NCBI GenBank assembly: GCA_028285205.1
Contig: JANQQA010000090.1
Location: forward strand, 1-41,446
Direction of reading: 5' to 3'
DNA length: 41,446 nt
From: Bythopirellula sp.
GTDB taxonomy: Bacteria > Planctomycetota > Planctomycetia > Pirellulales > Lacipirellulaceae
How positions within the stretch are numbered: the stretch's first letter is position 1; every line of letters begins with the position of its first letter. The position numbers were made by a program, and so were the translations under genes. Under the pieces are notes generated by a model that was not told the origin of the DNA, searched no databases, and was given only the letters and a program-made list of their open reading frames with translations. Shown one piece after another: positions 25,966 through 38,397 of the stretch.

Positions 25966-27428
25966 GTACGACGCTGGGACAAGCCCGCGGAGATTCTGAG
26001 CTGTATACCGCGAATGTGACGCACTGGAATCAGTACGAGGAAGAGATGTTCCCAGCGCTGCGCTTGGCGCGAGTGGCTCGGTTTGTTCGTAGACTAGGCC
26101 GATTGGTGCTGGCGTTTATGATTCTCGCGACTTTGGCGATGTTGTTCGCGCCGTGGCAACAATCCATCCGTGGGGAAGGCGCGGTGATCGCACTCGACCC
26201 GTTTGAACGCCCCCAGCCGGTCCAGGCACCTGTGAAGGGCCGGATCAAAGAGCGTGGACCCGGCGTGGCGGAAAATGCGTACGTCACGGAGGGTCAATTG
26301 CTCTTCATGATCGAGGATCAGGACCCGCTGTATCTCTCCCGCCTCGAACAGCAGGTCGAGTTTGCCAGAACCGAACTTAAACAAGCACAAGACCGTCTCC
26401 TAGGTTCGCGAGAACTCAAAGTCAATAACGAGACGATTGTGCGTGTGACTGAAGAAGAATTGACATCGATGGAAACCGCGCGAACCGAAATCGTAGGTGC
26501 CTACGATGAGTTCGTCCAGCAAGCGGAAAACAAGTTGGCTGCCGAAGAGAGCAAGCTGCTTGGTGCGAAAGCCAAGTGGCGGCAGGCGAAGGCCGATTAC
26601 GAGCGCAAGCAAAAGCTCTTTGAAGAGGGATACGAATCGGAGCTCAAAGCGCAAGAAACCGAACAAAAGTATCTCGATGCGGAAGCGAATGTGGAGTTCG
26701 CGACACAGGAAGTCGCGAACGCACAAAACGGAATTGAGGGCAAAGTACGCGAGCGCGCGGCAAAAGAGCAGGAATGGACAGCCAAAATCAACAAAGTGCA
26801 ATCACAACTGGAAAAAGCCAGAGCAGACGTCAACAAAGCCCAGATCGACATCAACAAGACGCTCGAAGAGATCAATCAGAAGAAGAGCAAACTGACTAAA
26901 CAGGAGAGCGAGGTCTCTAAGCAGGAAACTCAGGACGTGCGTGCGCCTCGTGACGGCTATATCATGAATCTTACGGTCTTCCAATCCGGATCGATCGTCA
27001 AGCCGGGAGACGAGCTGTGCCGTATTGTGCCCAAAACCGAGCACCCCGCGGTGCAAGTGTGGGTATCAGGTAACGACGCACCGTTGATTGCTCCTGGTCG
27101 ACACGTGCGTCTGCAGTTCGAGGGTTGGCCCGCCGTACAGTTTTCGGGCTGGCCGAGTGTGGCAGTGGGCACGTTCGGTGGTGAAGTCGCCCTAGTGGAT
27201 CCGATGGATAACGGCAGAGGAAAATTTCGCGTCGTCGTCGTGCCTGACCCGGAAACCCAGGACTGGCCAAAACACCCATTCCTGCGCCAAGGTGGACGTT
27301 CCAATGCCTGGGTGCTGCTCGACCAGGTTTCACTGGGATATGAGATCTGGCGGCGTATGAACGGTTTCCCACAGTCGCTTCGTTCGCAGGAAGAGAAGCT
27401 AACCAAGCCGCCGAAGGTTAAGATTTAG
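25962..27428 (+). CDS. HlyD-family membrane fusion (periplasmic adaptor) protein
   Basis: This 488-residue adaptor has a cytoplasmic N-terminus, one membrane segment (about 46-64, LVLAFMILATLAMLFAPW) and a lipoyl/barrel-sandwich half (GAVIALDPFERPQPVQAPVKGRIKE). A long charged coiled coil covers about 120-325 and is rich in Glu, Lys, Gln and Ala. The second lipoyl half reads VRAPRDGYIMNLTVFQSGSIVKPGDELCRIVP, and beta-barrel domains end the protein. It should link the inner-membrane exporter to the TolC-like channel. The start overlaps the exporter stop by 4 bases and is preceded by GGAGAGG, giving strong evidence of coupling. The coiled coil is long enough to bridge much of the periplasm, as in HlyD proper. 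Confidence 0.92.
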   Translation: MSTTLGQARGDSELYTANVTHWNQYEEEMFPALRLARVARFVRRLGRLVLAFMILATLAMLFAPWQQSIRGEGAVIALDPFERPQPVQAPVKGRIKERGPGVAENAYVTEGQLLFMIEDQDPLYLSRLEQQVEFARTELKQAQDRLLGSRELKVNNETIVRVTEEELTSMETARTEIVGAYDEFVQQAENKLAAEESKLLGAKAKWRQAKADYERKQKLFEEGYESELKAQETEQKYLDAEANVEFATQEVANAQNGIEGKVRERAAKEQEWTAKINKVQSQLEKARADVNKAQIDINKTLEEINQKKSKLTKQESEVSKQETQDVRAPRDGYIMNLTVFQSGSIVKPGDELCRIVPKTEHPAVQVWVSGNDAPLIAPGRHVRLQFEGWPAVQFSGWPSVAVGTFGGEVALVDPMDNGRGKFRVVVVPDPETQDWPKHPFLRQGGRSNAWVLLDQVSLGYEIWRRMNGFPQSLRSQEEKLTKPPKVKI

Positions 27429-27574
27429 CCGATCGTTATAGTTTGCCACGAAATGGTAGACACTGCTGGCCTGTTCATATCAAGTGCACGATTGCCCCGA
27501 TGGTGACGATAACACGAACGGGTCCGGTTTTATGACCGCCGGGCAATGCTTCGTGTTTCGCTGTCGGTGCTGGC
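27429..27574. promoter_or_regulatory. Leader of the TolC-like gene with ACACGAA-type half-sites
   Basis: This 146-base gap between the HlyD and TolC-like genes holds AACACGAA at 27511-27518 and its exact complement TTCGTGTT at 27550-27557 (8-base inverted repeat, 31-base spacing), plus CACGAAAT at 27447-27454. These share the ACACGAA(AT) core with the predicted operator at 23319-23350. A second regulated promoter is suggested, but no clear -35/-10 pair was recognised. Confidence 0.35.
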
Positions 27575-29179
27575 ATGGTTCGGTTTTTCGTCTGGGCTCT
27601 TTGGGCCGTAATCCTCGCCTGCTCCGCGCGCTGCACATTCGCGCAACCCCAAACAGCGCAATCTGGCACGGACTCAAAGCCGCCAGCGACTAATCAGCCG
27701 GTGGATTCTTCCTCGACTGGGGATTCCACGCCCAATAACGGCAGCGACTCGGCCGCGAACGATTTGCAATTTCCTGAGTCGATTGCCGTTCCTGAGCAAA
27801 TTCCCGCACCGTCCGCTGAGACGGTCCCGACGCTGGCTCAACTGGCCCAATCGGTCCGATTGCACTTCCCCGTCATTCAGCAGGCGGTCGCGTTGCGTAC
27901 CATTGCATCCGGTGAGGTACTCGCAGCACAAGGCGCCTTCGACCACAAGCTCGACGGTTTCAGCAATTCGCAGCCACTGGACTTCTATGAAAACTACTGG
28001 CACAACATCGGCCTCAAACGCGACACCTATTGGGGTGGGCAGGTGTTTGCCGGCTACCGAATCGGTCGTGGCATTTATGAGCCGTGGTATCTGGAACGCG
28101 AAACCAACAAAGGCGGCGAGTTCAAAGCTGGAGTCGTTGTGCCACTGGCGCGAAATCGGAGCATTGATGCCAACCGTGCGGAACTTTGGCGATCACAGAT
28201 TGAACGAGGCCGCGTGGAACCTGAGATTCGTATCGTGATCATCGGTGCCATTCGCGACGCGACGATCACCTATTGGGAGTGGGTTGCCTCCGCAGCCGCG
28301 TACCAGGTTGCGAAAGACATTTTGGACCTTGGTCTGGAACGTCGAGGTTTTCTCGAACGGCAGGTCGATGAGGGTGAGAAGGCGGACATTGAGCTCGTCG
28401 ATAACCAGCGCATCATCGTGAGTCGAAGCGCGAAAGCGACCGATGCGCGCAGGAAACTCGAACAGTCCGCAGTGAAACTGTCGCTGTTTCTAAGGAACGA
28501 TTTCGGTATGCCAGTAGTTCTGCCTCTTGATGTTGCGAACGTCACTTTCCCAACGACCAGTAGTGCTGCAGCTTGGGGGCCTCGGGCGGATGTTGAGCTA
28601 GCGCAGGCGAACCGTCCCGAGCTGGAAGAGTTGCAGCTTGCGCAGCAGCAGCTGGCGGTTTTGCTGAGACAGGCGCGTAACGAGATACTGCCATTAATTG
28701 ATGGCGGGATCCTGCTGGGCCAGGATGTTGGCGAGCCGACGAGCTCGTCGCGGGACAAATCCGAGTTTGAACTCGAAGCGACACTGAGACTGTCCGTTCC
28801 GTTGGAACGACGAAAAGCACTCGGTAAGGCGCGGCAACTGCGCGGCAAGATCGCGCAACTGCGTGCGAAGACAAGATTCGCCGCCGACAAAATCGGGACA
28901 GAAGCGCAAGTCGCTCACGCAGCCCTCATCGCGGCCGCGCAACGTGTGGAGCAGACGACCGAGGGGCTTGATTTGGCTGAGCAGATGCGAGTCTATGAGC
29001 GACGGCTCTATGAGCTGGGACAGAGCACGTTGTTCAATTTGAACCTACGTGAAAAACAACTTGCGGACGCGGCTCTGGAGCGGGTGACCGCGCTGTTCGA
29101 CTACCATGTTGCACTGGCCGCCTACGCCGCGGCCCTCGGATTCGAGACGCCCGACGCCCTGATACCACAGGATCCTTAA
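27575..29179 (+). CDS. TolC-like outer membrane channel protein
   Basis: This 534-residue protein belongs to the outer-membrane efflux (TolC/OEP) family. An N-terminal signal ends near residue 23; an ILAC segment at residues 13-16 could be a weak lipobox. A Ser/Asp/Pro-rich linker follows (about 24-75). Two long helical repeats then appear with the usual pattern: SVRLHFPVIQQAVALRTIASGEVLAAQGAFD, later AAQQRVEQTTEGLDLAEQMRVYERRLYELGQSTLFNLNLREKQLADA near the C-terminus. YEPWYLERETNKGGEFKAGVVVPLARNRSID matches the first beta segment. It completes a three-part export machine with the ABC and HlyD genes just upstream. The 146-base gap before it suggests partly separate control. Confidence 0.9.
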   Translation: MVRFFVWALWAVILACSARCTFAQPQTAQSGTDSKPPATNQPVDSSSTGDSTPNNGSDSAANDLQFPESIAVPEQIPAPSAETVPTLAQLAQSVRLHFPVIQQAVALRTIASGEVLAAQGAFDHKLDGFSNSQPLDFYENYWHNIGLKRDTYWGGQVFAGYRIGRGIYEPWYLERETNKGGEFKAGVVVPLARNRSIDANRAELWRSQIERGRVEPEIRIVIIGAIRDATITYWEWVASAAAYQVAKDILDLGLERRGFLERQVDEGEKADIELVDNQRIIVSRSAKATDARRKLEQSAVKLSLFLRNDFGMPVVLPLDVANVTFPTTSSAAAWGPRADVELAQANRPELEELQLAQQQLAVLLRQARNEILPLIDGGILLGQDVGEPTSSSRDKSEFELEATLRLSVPLERRKALGKARQLRGKIAQLRAKTRFAADKIGTEAQVAHAALIAAAQRVEQTTEGLDLAEQMRVYERRLYELGQSTLFNLNLREKQLADAALERVTALFDYHVALAAYAAALGFETPDALIPQDP

Positions 29180-29200
29180 GCCCGCTTCGACGAACCAAGT

Positions 29201-29235
29201 TGTCGCTGATCTCGTTCCATTCTCAGCAAGCGACA
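29201..29235 (+). terminator. Possible hairpin after the TolC-like gene
   Basis: TGTCGCT (29201-29207) and AGCGACA (29229-29235) are perfect complements, with a 21-base loop, 22 bases after the stop codon. There is no run of T after the stem, so a rho-independent terminator is only weakly supported. Confidence 0.2.
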
Positions 29236-29458
29236 GTATTCTCGCGATTAGCCGTCATTCCGCATCGTCGTTGACTCTTCACTTGTTTGCAGCTGTACAG
29301 GCTACGAATCCAAGCGATTTCGGCCAATCCGCACTTTTCGAAGATCGCCATCGAGACAACTGTAGTTCTCGAGCCCATGGTTGGTAAAATGCGAAGCAGT
29401 TTCGCATTGTTCTAGCCGACGCTTCCAATCCAACAAGCATACCGAAAGTCGCAACCTA

Positions 29459-31366
29459 ATGAATCGATATACCTTTGCTGCGGTACTTGCCGCATTACTC
29501 CATACGTCATTAGGGCGCTGCCACGAACACGAAGCGGTCCAGACAAGCGCGGAAGCTGGCGAGAACCATCAATCGCACGAACACGCACCGTCAGCGTGGC
29601 CCCCGGCGTTGCTACTTCCGGCGGCAGGCGGTCCGTCGCCTTGGTCGGATAAGCCGGTACTGAATGACCCCGATCGGTTCCAGATCGCGATCATGACGGA
29701 CCGCACTGGCGGTCACCGACCGGGAGTGTGGATGGACGCGGTGCGTAAGCTGAACCTGCTGCGTCCTGAGTTCGTGATGTCCGTCGGCGACCTGATTGAG
29801 GGTTACACCGACGATCGCCAGCAGGCGGAGAAAGAATGGCGCGAATTCCTCGGGTTTATCGATCGACTCGACATGAAGTTTTTTTTCGTCGCGGGTAACC
29901 ATGACGTCAGCAATCCGATGCTCCACCAGCTGTGGCGGGAGAAGTTTGGGCGCGAGTGGTATTCATTTGATTATCGTGGCGTTCACTTTCTCTGCCTTTG
30001 TAGCGAAGACCCCGATGCCCAGCACATCGGGGAGGACCAGATCAACTTCATTCGCGCCGACCTCGATCAGCACGCCGATGCGCGACACACGTTAGTATTC
30101 CTCCACAAACCGCTGTGGACATACGCCGAACGCGATCTGGCCGCGGGCAACGATGACCGCACGAATTGGAAACGCGTTGAATCACTGCTGGCGGACCGGC
30201 CTCACACGGTATTCGCCGGCCACGTACATCATTACGTGGCCTACGAGCGCAACGGAGGTCGAAAGTACTACTCCTTGGCCACGACAGGTGGCGGTTCGCG
30301 TCTGCGTGGCGAGAACTACGGCGAGTTTGATCACGTCATGTGGCTGACAATGGAGAAATCCGGACCGCAAATCGTCAACCTACGACTTGATGGAATTCTC
30401 CCCCCAGACGTGGTGACTGAGGAGAGCGCCGCGCGCTGGGGCGAGTTTCTTGCCAAAGCATCCATCGAAGTTGCACCGATCTTGCTGGACGAAGACGCGG
30501 GCTTCCGCGAAGGTGACCTTCACCTCCGCTTGACCAACGAGTTCGGAGAACTGGTTCGCGTCGAGGGCGAGCTGGGCGGTTTGCCGCTGCGAGGTTTGAG
30601 CGTTTCGCCCCAGACTATTGCGATGGAGGTAGGACCCACTGGCGTCGCGGAGCAATCGATGAAGATTCGGTTCGAGGAGCCGATTGCGTTCTCGCAGGTA
30701 TCGCAGGTGAACTTCATCGCAAAGCTCCGCACGTCTGGCGATCGTCCGCTGCTCGCCGAGCGATCGTTCCCCGTGCTGATTGATCGCAAGCACGTGCTGG
30801 AACTGGTGTCTGAGCCACCGACGATCGATGGCCGACTGATCGAATGGGGAGAACTCAAGTATCGCAACTCGGACGAACCGCTCGTTCTCGGCAACGCGCA
30901 ATCGTGGCAGGGGCTTTCAGACGGGTCGCTCGCATTCTCCGCGCAACGCGATGAGACCAACGTCTACTTTGGCGTTCGAGTGAAGGATGAGCGATTGACA
31001 GAAGGCGACGCTCTCCAACTGATCATCGACGGGCGCCCCATGCAATCGCGGCTGCAAGATCCGCGATTGCGTCGCGGCATTGGCCGCATCCGCGTATCGG
31101 CTCCCACGCCGGAAAGTTCTCTGGACACATACATCGAGGGAGTCCAAATGGCGGCGTCTCCCACCGATGAAGGCTACGAAGTAGAACTCGCCGTGCCCAT
31201 CGAGCGTTTGGAGGCCCAACAGCCAGACGGCTGGCAGAGTTTCCAACTCGCGCTGCAGGTCGAGGACATCGACGACCAAGGGGGCGACAAGGCCGTCGTT
31301 CTCTGGCGCGGCTCGCGTTCGTACGAGCGGTTCAACACGAACTACGGCACGTTCGCAAAAGAGTGA
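29459..31366 (+). CDS. Metallophosphoesterase with C-terminal CBM9-like domain
   Basis: This 635-residue exported protein has a signal peptide (1-20) and a His/Glu-rich N-terminal segment. A calcineurin-like phosphoesterase domain covers about 75-320. Metal-site motifs are GDLIEG (110-115), GNHD (146-149), an LHKPLW His, and GHVHHY (254-259). The first motif, normally DxH, reads D81-R-T-G-G-H. The C-terminal part (about 460-635) resembles a family 9 carbohydrate-binding-like domain (NVYFGVRVKDERLTEGDALQLIIDG). ATG 29459 gives the signal peptide; a longer frame from 29381 does not. Phosphoester cleavage on a surface glycan or nucleotide is possible; the substrate is unknown. The DUF1080 gene follows within 50 bases. 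Confidence 0.88.
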   Translation: MNRYTFAAVLAALLHTSLGRCHEHEAVQTSAEAGENHQSHEHAPSAWPPALLLPAAGGPSPWSDKPVLNDPDRFQIAIMTDRTGGHRPGVWMDAVRKLNLLRPEFVMSVGDLIEGYTDDRQQAEKEWREFLGFIDRLDMKFFFVAGNHDVSNPMLHQLWREKFGREWYSFDYRGVHFLCLCSEDPDAQHIGEDQINFIRADLDQHADARHTLVFLHKPLWTYAERDLAAGNDDRTNWKRVESLLADRPHTVFAGHVHHYVAYERNGGRKYYSLATTGGGSRLRGENYGEFDHVMWLTMEKSGPQIVNLRLDGILPPDVVTEESAARWGEFLAKASIEVAPILLDEDAGFREGDLHLRLTNEFGELVRVEGELGGLPLRGLSVSPQTIAMEVGPTGVAEQSMKIRFEEPIAFSQVSQVNFIAKLRTSGDRPLLAERSFPVLIDRKHVLELVSEPPTIDGRLIEWGELKYRNSDEPLVLGNAQSWQGLSDGSLAFSAQRDETNVYFGVRVKDERLTEGDALQLIIDGRPMQSRLQDPRLRRGIGRIRVSAPTPESSLDTYIEGVQMAASPTDEGYEVELAVPIERLEAQQPDGWQSFQLALQVEDIDDQGGDKAVVLWRGSRSYERFNTNYGTFAKE

Positions 31367-31416
31367 CTGCCACACCTGCATATGCTGCAATCACCGGAGC
31401 TCACCACGTTGATCCC

Positions 31417-32181
31417 ATGAAACATCTTCATCAGATCTTCGATCCTAGATTTCGCAAAAGATTGGCTTTCAACGCTTCCTCTTTCGTGTCGGCGTGTTTG
31501 CTTGGCTGTTCACTGTCATTGAGCGCTGTAGCTCAACACGCACCTGACAGGGCCACCGCCGCCCGAGTACTCCATTTGTTTGATGGCGAATCGCTCGATG
31601 GCTGGCAGAAATTCGGTGGCCAGCCGCTCGGCCCAGGCTGGGACATTGACGATGGGGCGATCCATCGCGTCGCGGATCGTTCGATCAGGGCGGGACACAT
31701 CTACTGGACGGCGCGGCAGTTCACCGACTTCGAATTAAGTTGGAAATGGAAAATCGCACCTGGCGGCAACAGTGGCCTCAAGTATCGGGTCAAGCAATAC
31801 GGCAACCGTTGGCTCGGCTGTGAGTACCAGCTATTAGACGATCAACGCCATCACAATGCTCGCGACCCGAAACGTAGCGCCGGCGCGCTCTACAATCTCT
31901 ATGCACCCGGTGCGGAAAAGCGGCTCAAACCGGTCGGCGAATTCAACGAAAGCCGCGTCGTCGTCATGGGCAGTCGCATCGAACACTGGCTCAACGGCGA
32001 GAAGATTCTGGAGTGCGACACAGCGAGCGATGATTGGCGAGAGCGAGTCCAAGGCAGCAAGTTCAACGAGTATGCAGCATTCGGCCAGAATACATCGGGC
32101 TACATCATGCTCCAAGATCACGGCAGCGAAGTCTGGTTTCGCGACATTGCAATTCGTGACCTACCGCACCTTGGCCAGTGA
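31417..32181 (+). CDS. DUF1080 (3-keto-disaccharide hydrolase-like) protein
   Basis: This 254-residue exported protein belongs to the DUF1080 family, whose Pfam entry is now named for 3-keto-disaccharide hydrolase and which has a concanavalin-like jelly-roll fold. Hallmarks are LFDGESLDGWQKFGG, WDIDDGAIHRVAD, FTDFELSWKWKIAPGGNSGLKYRV and GYIMLQDHGSEVWFRDIAIRDL. The signal region contains LLGC, so lipid attachment is possible though the lipobox is not ideal. A GTG at 31363 overlaps the metallophosphoesterase stop (GTGA) and would add 18 residues; I chose ATG 31417 because it gives a conventional signal sequence, but the GTG is a fair alternative. The family is common in planctomycetes near oxidoreductases acting on sugars. 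Confidence 0.9.
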   Translation: MKHLHQIFDPRFRKRLAFNASSFVSACLLGCSLSLSAVAQHAPDRATAARVLHLFDGESLDGWQKFGGQPLGPGWDIDDGAIHRVADRSIRAGHIYWTARQFTDFELSWKWKIAPGGNSGLKYRVKQYGNRWLGCEYQLLDDQRHHNARDPKRSAGALYNLYAPGAEKRLKPVGEFNESRVVVMGSRIEHWLNGEKILECDTASDDWRERVQGSKFNEYAAFGQNTSGYIMLQDHGSEVWFRDIAIRDLPHLGQ

Positions 32182-32535
32182 AGCTGATATGTTCGGCGAA
32201 GGATCCGTGCCGGAACGGCGCTAACATTCTCGCGTAGTGAACCGATGTATGCGAAGTTTTGCCGCGGAGCGGTGCCTGATGCATTGACCTCGATGACGCA
32301 GATTTTGCGTGCCGATTATTCACATTCACGCAAAAGATCGCAACAGGCCCGCTGCGCACTGCTCGTCGCTGGATACCCGAGCCAAATCAGTCTTTCGCGG
32401 GATCAGATTGGTGTCTCGGCTGGTACAATAGAAGCTAAGTTGCACCGGGCAATTCTCGCATGAATTATGCGGCACAACCGGTCAGCCGAGCGGCGAATCC
32501 GCCGACAGTTCCGCCTTCATTCGCAATCATGAACA
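32182..32535. other. Intergenic region before the kinase gene
   Basis: This stretch of about 350 bases has open frames up to about 70 codons, but none resembles a known protein. It should carry the kinase promoter, which I could not identify. No RNA gene or repeat is apparent. Confidence 0.4.
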
Positions 32536-34869
32536 ATGGCCGACCATACTCACGAAACGACGAACATGCCGCAGGACACCGACGATCATCTTGCGGCGAC
32601 ACGTTTGTACGAACCCGAAGATTTGCTGACGCGACAGGAGGAGAATATCGCGCTGGCCGCCGAACTACTTGGCTCGGGCATGGTGAACGAACGGGAACTG
32701 GCGGCTACCGTCTCGGACTGGTCGATGCACGGCAGCATCTCGCTCGCGCAGCATCTCAGCCAGAAGCGAGTGCTTTCGGACGGTCAAGTTGACACACTGC
32801 TCCAGAGCGCGAAGACTCGTGTCGACCGCGCGCGACAGAGCATCGCAGCGGGTTCGGAATCACCTGAGGGCGGCAACAGCATGTTGCTGGCGACGCTCGA
32901 GCGAATCGACGGATCAGGGCGAGTCGCGAAGTTGTTCGGTGTTACGGTGGCGGCTCGCGGCGGGGTCGACGATGCCCGCGTGATGAAGGGTCGCTACGAG
33001 CTAGTGCGCAAGCTGGGTCAGGGCGGACTAGGACGGGTGTGGCTAGCCCGCGACGTAAACCTCCGAAGGTTCGTGGCGCTAAAGGAAATCAGCCATGCCA
33101 CTACGGCTAGCGAAGCGATCATCGAACGCTTCAAGAACGAAGCCGAAATCACCGGCAGGCTAGACCACCCGAGCATCGTTCCCATTTATCAGCTTGGCGA
33201 AGACCTCGACACCGGCCGAGTGTTCTACACGATGCGATTTCTTGGCCGGTCAACACTGCAAGACTCGATCAGCGAGTACCACGAACGACGTGAGGAAGAT
33301 GACGACGACCCGATGCTGCTGCGGCACCTGCTCACGGCGTTCGTCAACGTCTGCCACGCAATCGGTCATGCCCATTCAAGAAAGGTGATCCACCGCGACC
33401 TGAAACCAGAAAACGTCGTCATCGACAACTTTGGTCAGGTGATCGTCATCGATTGGGGACTCGCCAAGGTGATCGACGAAACTTCGTTCGAATGCCTGAT
33501 CGATTCCGACGAATTGGGGTCTTCGAATCGCACAAACGAAGGCCAAGTGCTGGGTACGCCTCTCTACATGGCACCAGAACAGGCAGCCGGCCGACTCGAT
33601 GAACTCGACCATCGCACCGACATTTACGGCCTGGGCGCAATTCTGTTTGCTATCGTCACCGGCTCCGCGCCACATGAGAAGACGCAGAAAGACGCGGTCG
33701 ATTCCGGAGTCGGCGCACGCGGCATGATCAGTGTCATCGCCAGCGGCGTCACTCCTTTGGCACGCGATGCCAATCCTGATGCGGACCCGGTGCTGGAGTC
33801 GATCTGTCGCAAGGCGATGGAGCGTCGACGGTACGGACGATATCAGGCGGCGGCCGATCTGGCCGAAGACGTGCAGCGTTGGATGGCTGGCGAACCGGTC
33901 ACCGCCCACGACGAGACTAGCTGGCAGCGGACGAGTCGTTGGATTGCCCAGCACCAACGGTTGTCGCAAGCGCTACTGGCCATCGCAATCGTCGCGCTGG
34001 TCGCGTTGACGACGCTGGCGATGTCGGCCCGCCACAGTTACTTGGCAGCCAGACACGCCCGCTACTTAGAGCTGGCTGGCGATGTCAGCGAACTGGAAAT
34101 GCAACTGCGTGGCGTCGCCTCCGAGCTGACCAAAGACGCCCGCTTCCTCACGGCGTTGCCGCCCATTCAAGGCATCATCAATGCCCGCAACGGTGCGGAA
34201 GGCGACAGCGAAGCCGTGTGGCAGGAACGCCTGCAGACGATCTACGTCAGTATGATGCGATCAAACCCTGATTACCTGGCCCTCGCGTACGAATCCGCTA
34301 GCGGCGAAGGCTCCAACGATGTCGTCCGCGTTGAACGCAACCCGGCCGATCCGTCGGTGGTCCGTGTGCTTCCGGCAAGCCGTCTGCTAACGGTCGAGAC
34401 CGACACGTTGATGAACAGCGTCAGCACCCTCGGCCCAGGCGATGTGAGGCTATCGCTCAATACAAGGACACGGCATGTCGAAAGGCCGAATCAAAAAGAT
34501 CGGCTCTCTGTGGCCGCACCAATCTTCAGCGATGCAGCGGGTAATTTCTTCGGCATGATCGTCATCGAACTCGACATCTCGAAGCGCATCCGAGATGTGT
34601 TGCTCAGCCAGGGAAGCTTCAACGGCGAAATCTACATCGCCGATGGTGAAGGGCAATTGCTCGTGTCTGCCGACACCGACGAAGGCCCTCAGCTGGCTGG
34701 CCATGCTGAGCGTATCCCGAATCTGCCCGCCGAGATCGAAGCCAAGCTCTCCGCTGGCAAAGAGCCCTTCGAGCTCAATGGCGATAACGAATACGTCGCC
34801 CGCCGCATGTATGTTGACCCCGACGGCCGCGGCGTGTTGATTTTCGCACGGCTGCTCGAGGAGGATTGA
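32536..34869 (+). CDS. Membrane-bound Ser/Thr protein kinase with extracytoplasmic sensor domain
   Basis: This 777-residue protein has an N-terminal helical region (1-150) and a PknB-like kinase domain (about 155-450). The glycine loop GQGGLGRV lies near 160-167. VALKEI carries the ATP-binding Lys, HRDLKPENV starts at 286, and D306-W-G replaces the usual DFG, as is common in planctomycete kinases. GTPLYMAPEQAAG is the activation-segment end. One membrane helix (about 478-497, QALLAIAIVALVALTTLAM) is followed by about 280 residues outside the cytoplasm, resembling a double Cache (dCache) sensor (ELEMQLRGVASELTKDARFLTALP, LSVAAPIFSDAAGNFFGMIVIELDISK, GEIYIADGEGQLLVSAD). It probably turns an outside ligand signal into protein phosphorylation. 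No substrate gene is obvious beside it. Confidence 0.9.
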   Translation: MADHTHETTNMPQDTDDHLAATRLYEPEDLLTRQEENIALAAELLGSGMVNERELAATVSDWSMHGSISLAQHLSQKRVLSDGQVDTLLQSAKTRVDRARQSIAAGSESPEGGNSMLLATLERIDGSGRVAKLFGVTVAARGGVDDARVMKGRYELVRKLGQGGLGRVWLARDVNLRRFVALKEISHATTASEAIIERFKNEAEITGRLDHPSIVPIYQLGEDLDTGRVFYTMRFLGRSTLQDSISEYHERREEDDDDPMLLRHLLTAFVNVCHAIGHAHSRKVIHRDLKPENVVIDNFGQVIVIDWGLAKVIDETSFECLIDSDELGSSNRTNEGQVLGTPLYMAPEQAAGRLDELDHRTDIYGLGAILFAIVTGSAPHEKTQKDAVDSGVGARGMISVIASGVTPLARDANPDADPVLESICRKAMERRRYGRYQAAADLAEDVQRWMAGEPVTAHDETSWQRTSRWIAQHQRLSQALLAIAIVALVALTTLAMSARHSYLAARHARYLELAGDVSELEMQLRGVASELTKDARFLTALPPIQGIINARNGAEGDSEAVWQERLQTIYVSMMRSNPDYLALAYESASGEGSNDVVRVERNPADPSVVRVLPASRLLTVETDTLMNSVSTLGPGDVRLSLNTRTRHVERPNQKDRLSVAAPIFSDAAGNFFGMIVIELDISKRIRDVLLSQGSFNGEIYIADGEGQLLVSADTDEGPQLAGHAERIPNLPAEIEAKLSAGKEPFELNGDNEYVARRMYVDPDGRGVLIFARLLEED

Positions 34870-34950
34870 ATCCCTCGTCGCTGACCTCACCCGTTCAGCC
34901 AGCTACTGCGAGTCTGCGAGAGTTCTGTCCTCGTCGTTGTTTGAAGCCTC

Positions 34951-38397
<3,447 letters not shown>

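Noticed and set aside
32245..32463. 72-codon plus-strand frame before the kinase gene
   Set aside because: No recognisable domain and no clear ribosome site; more likely untranslated DNA.
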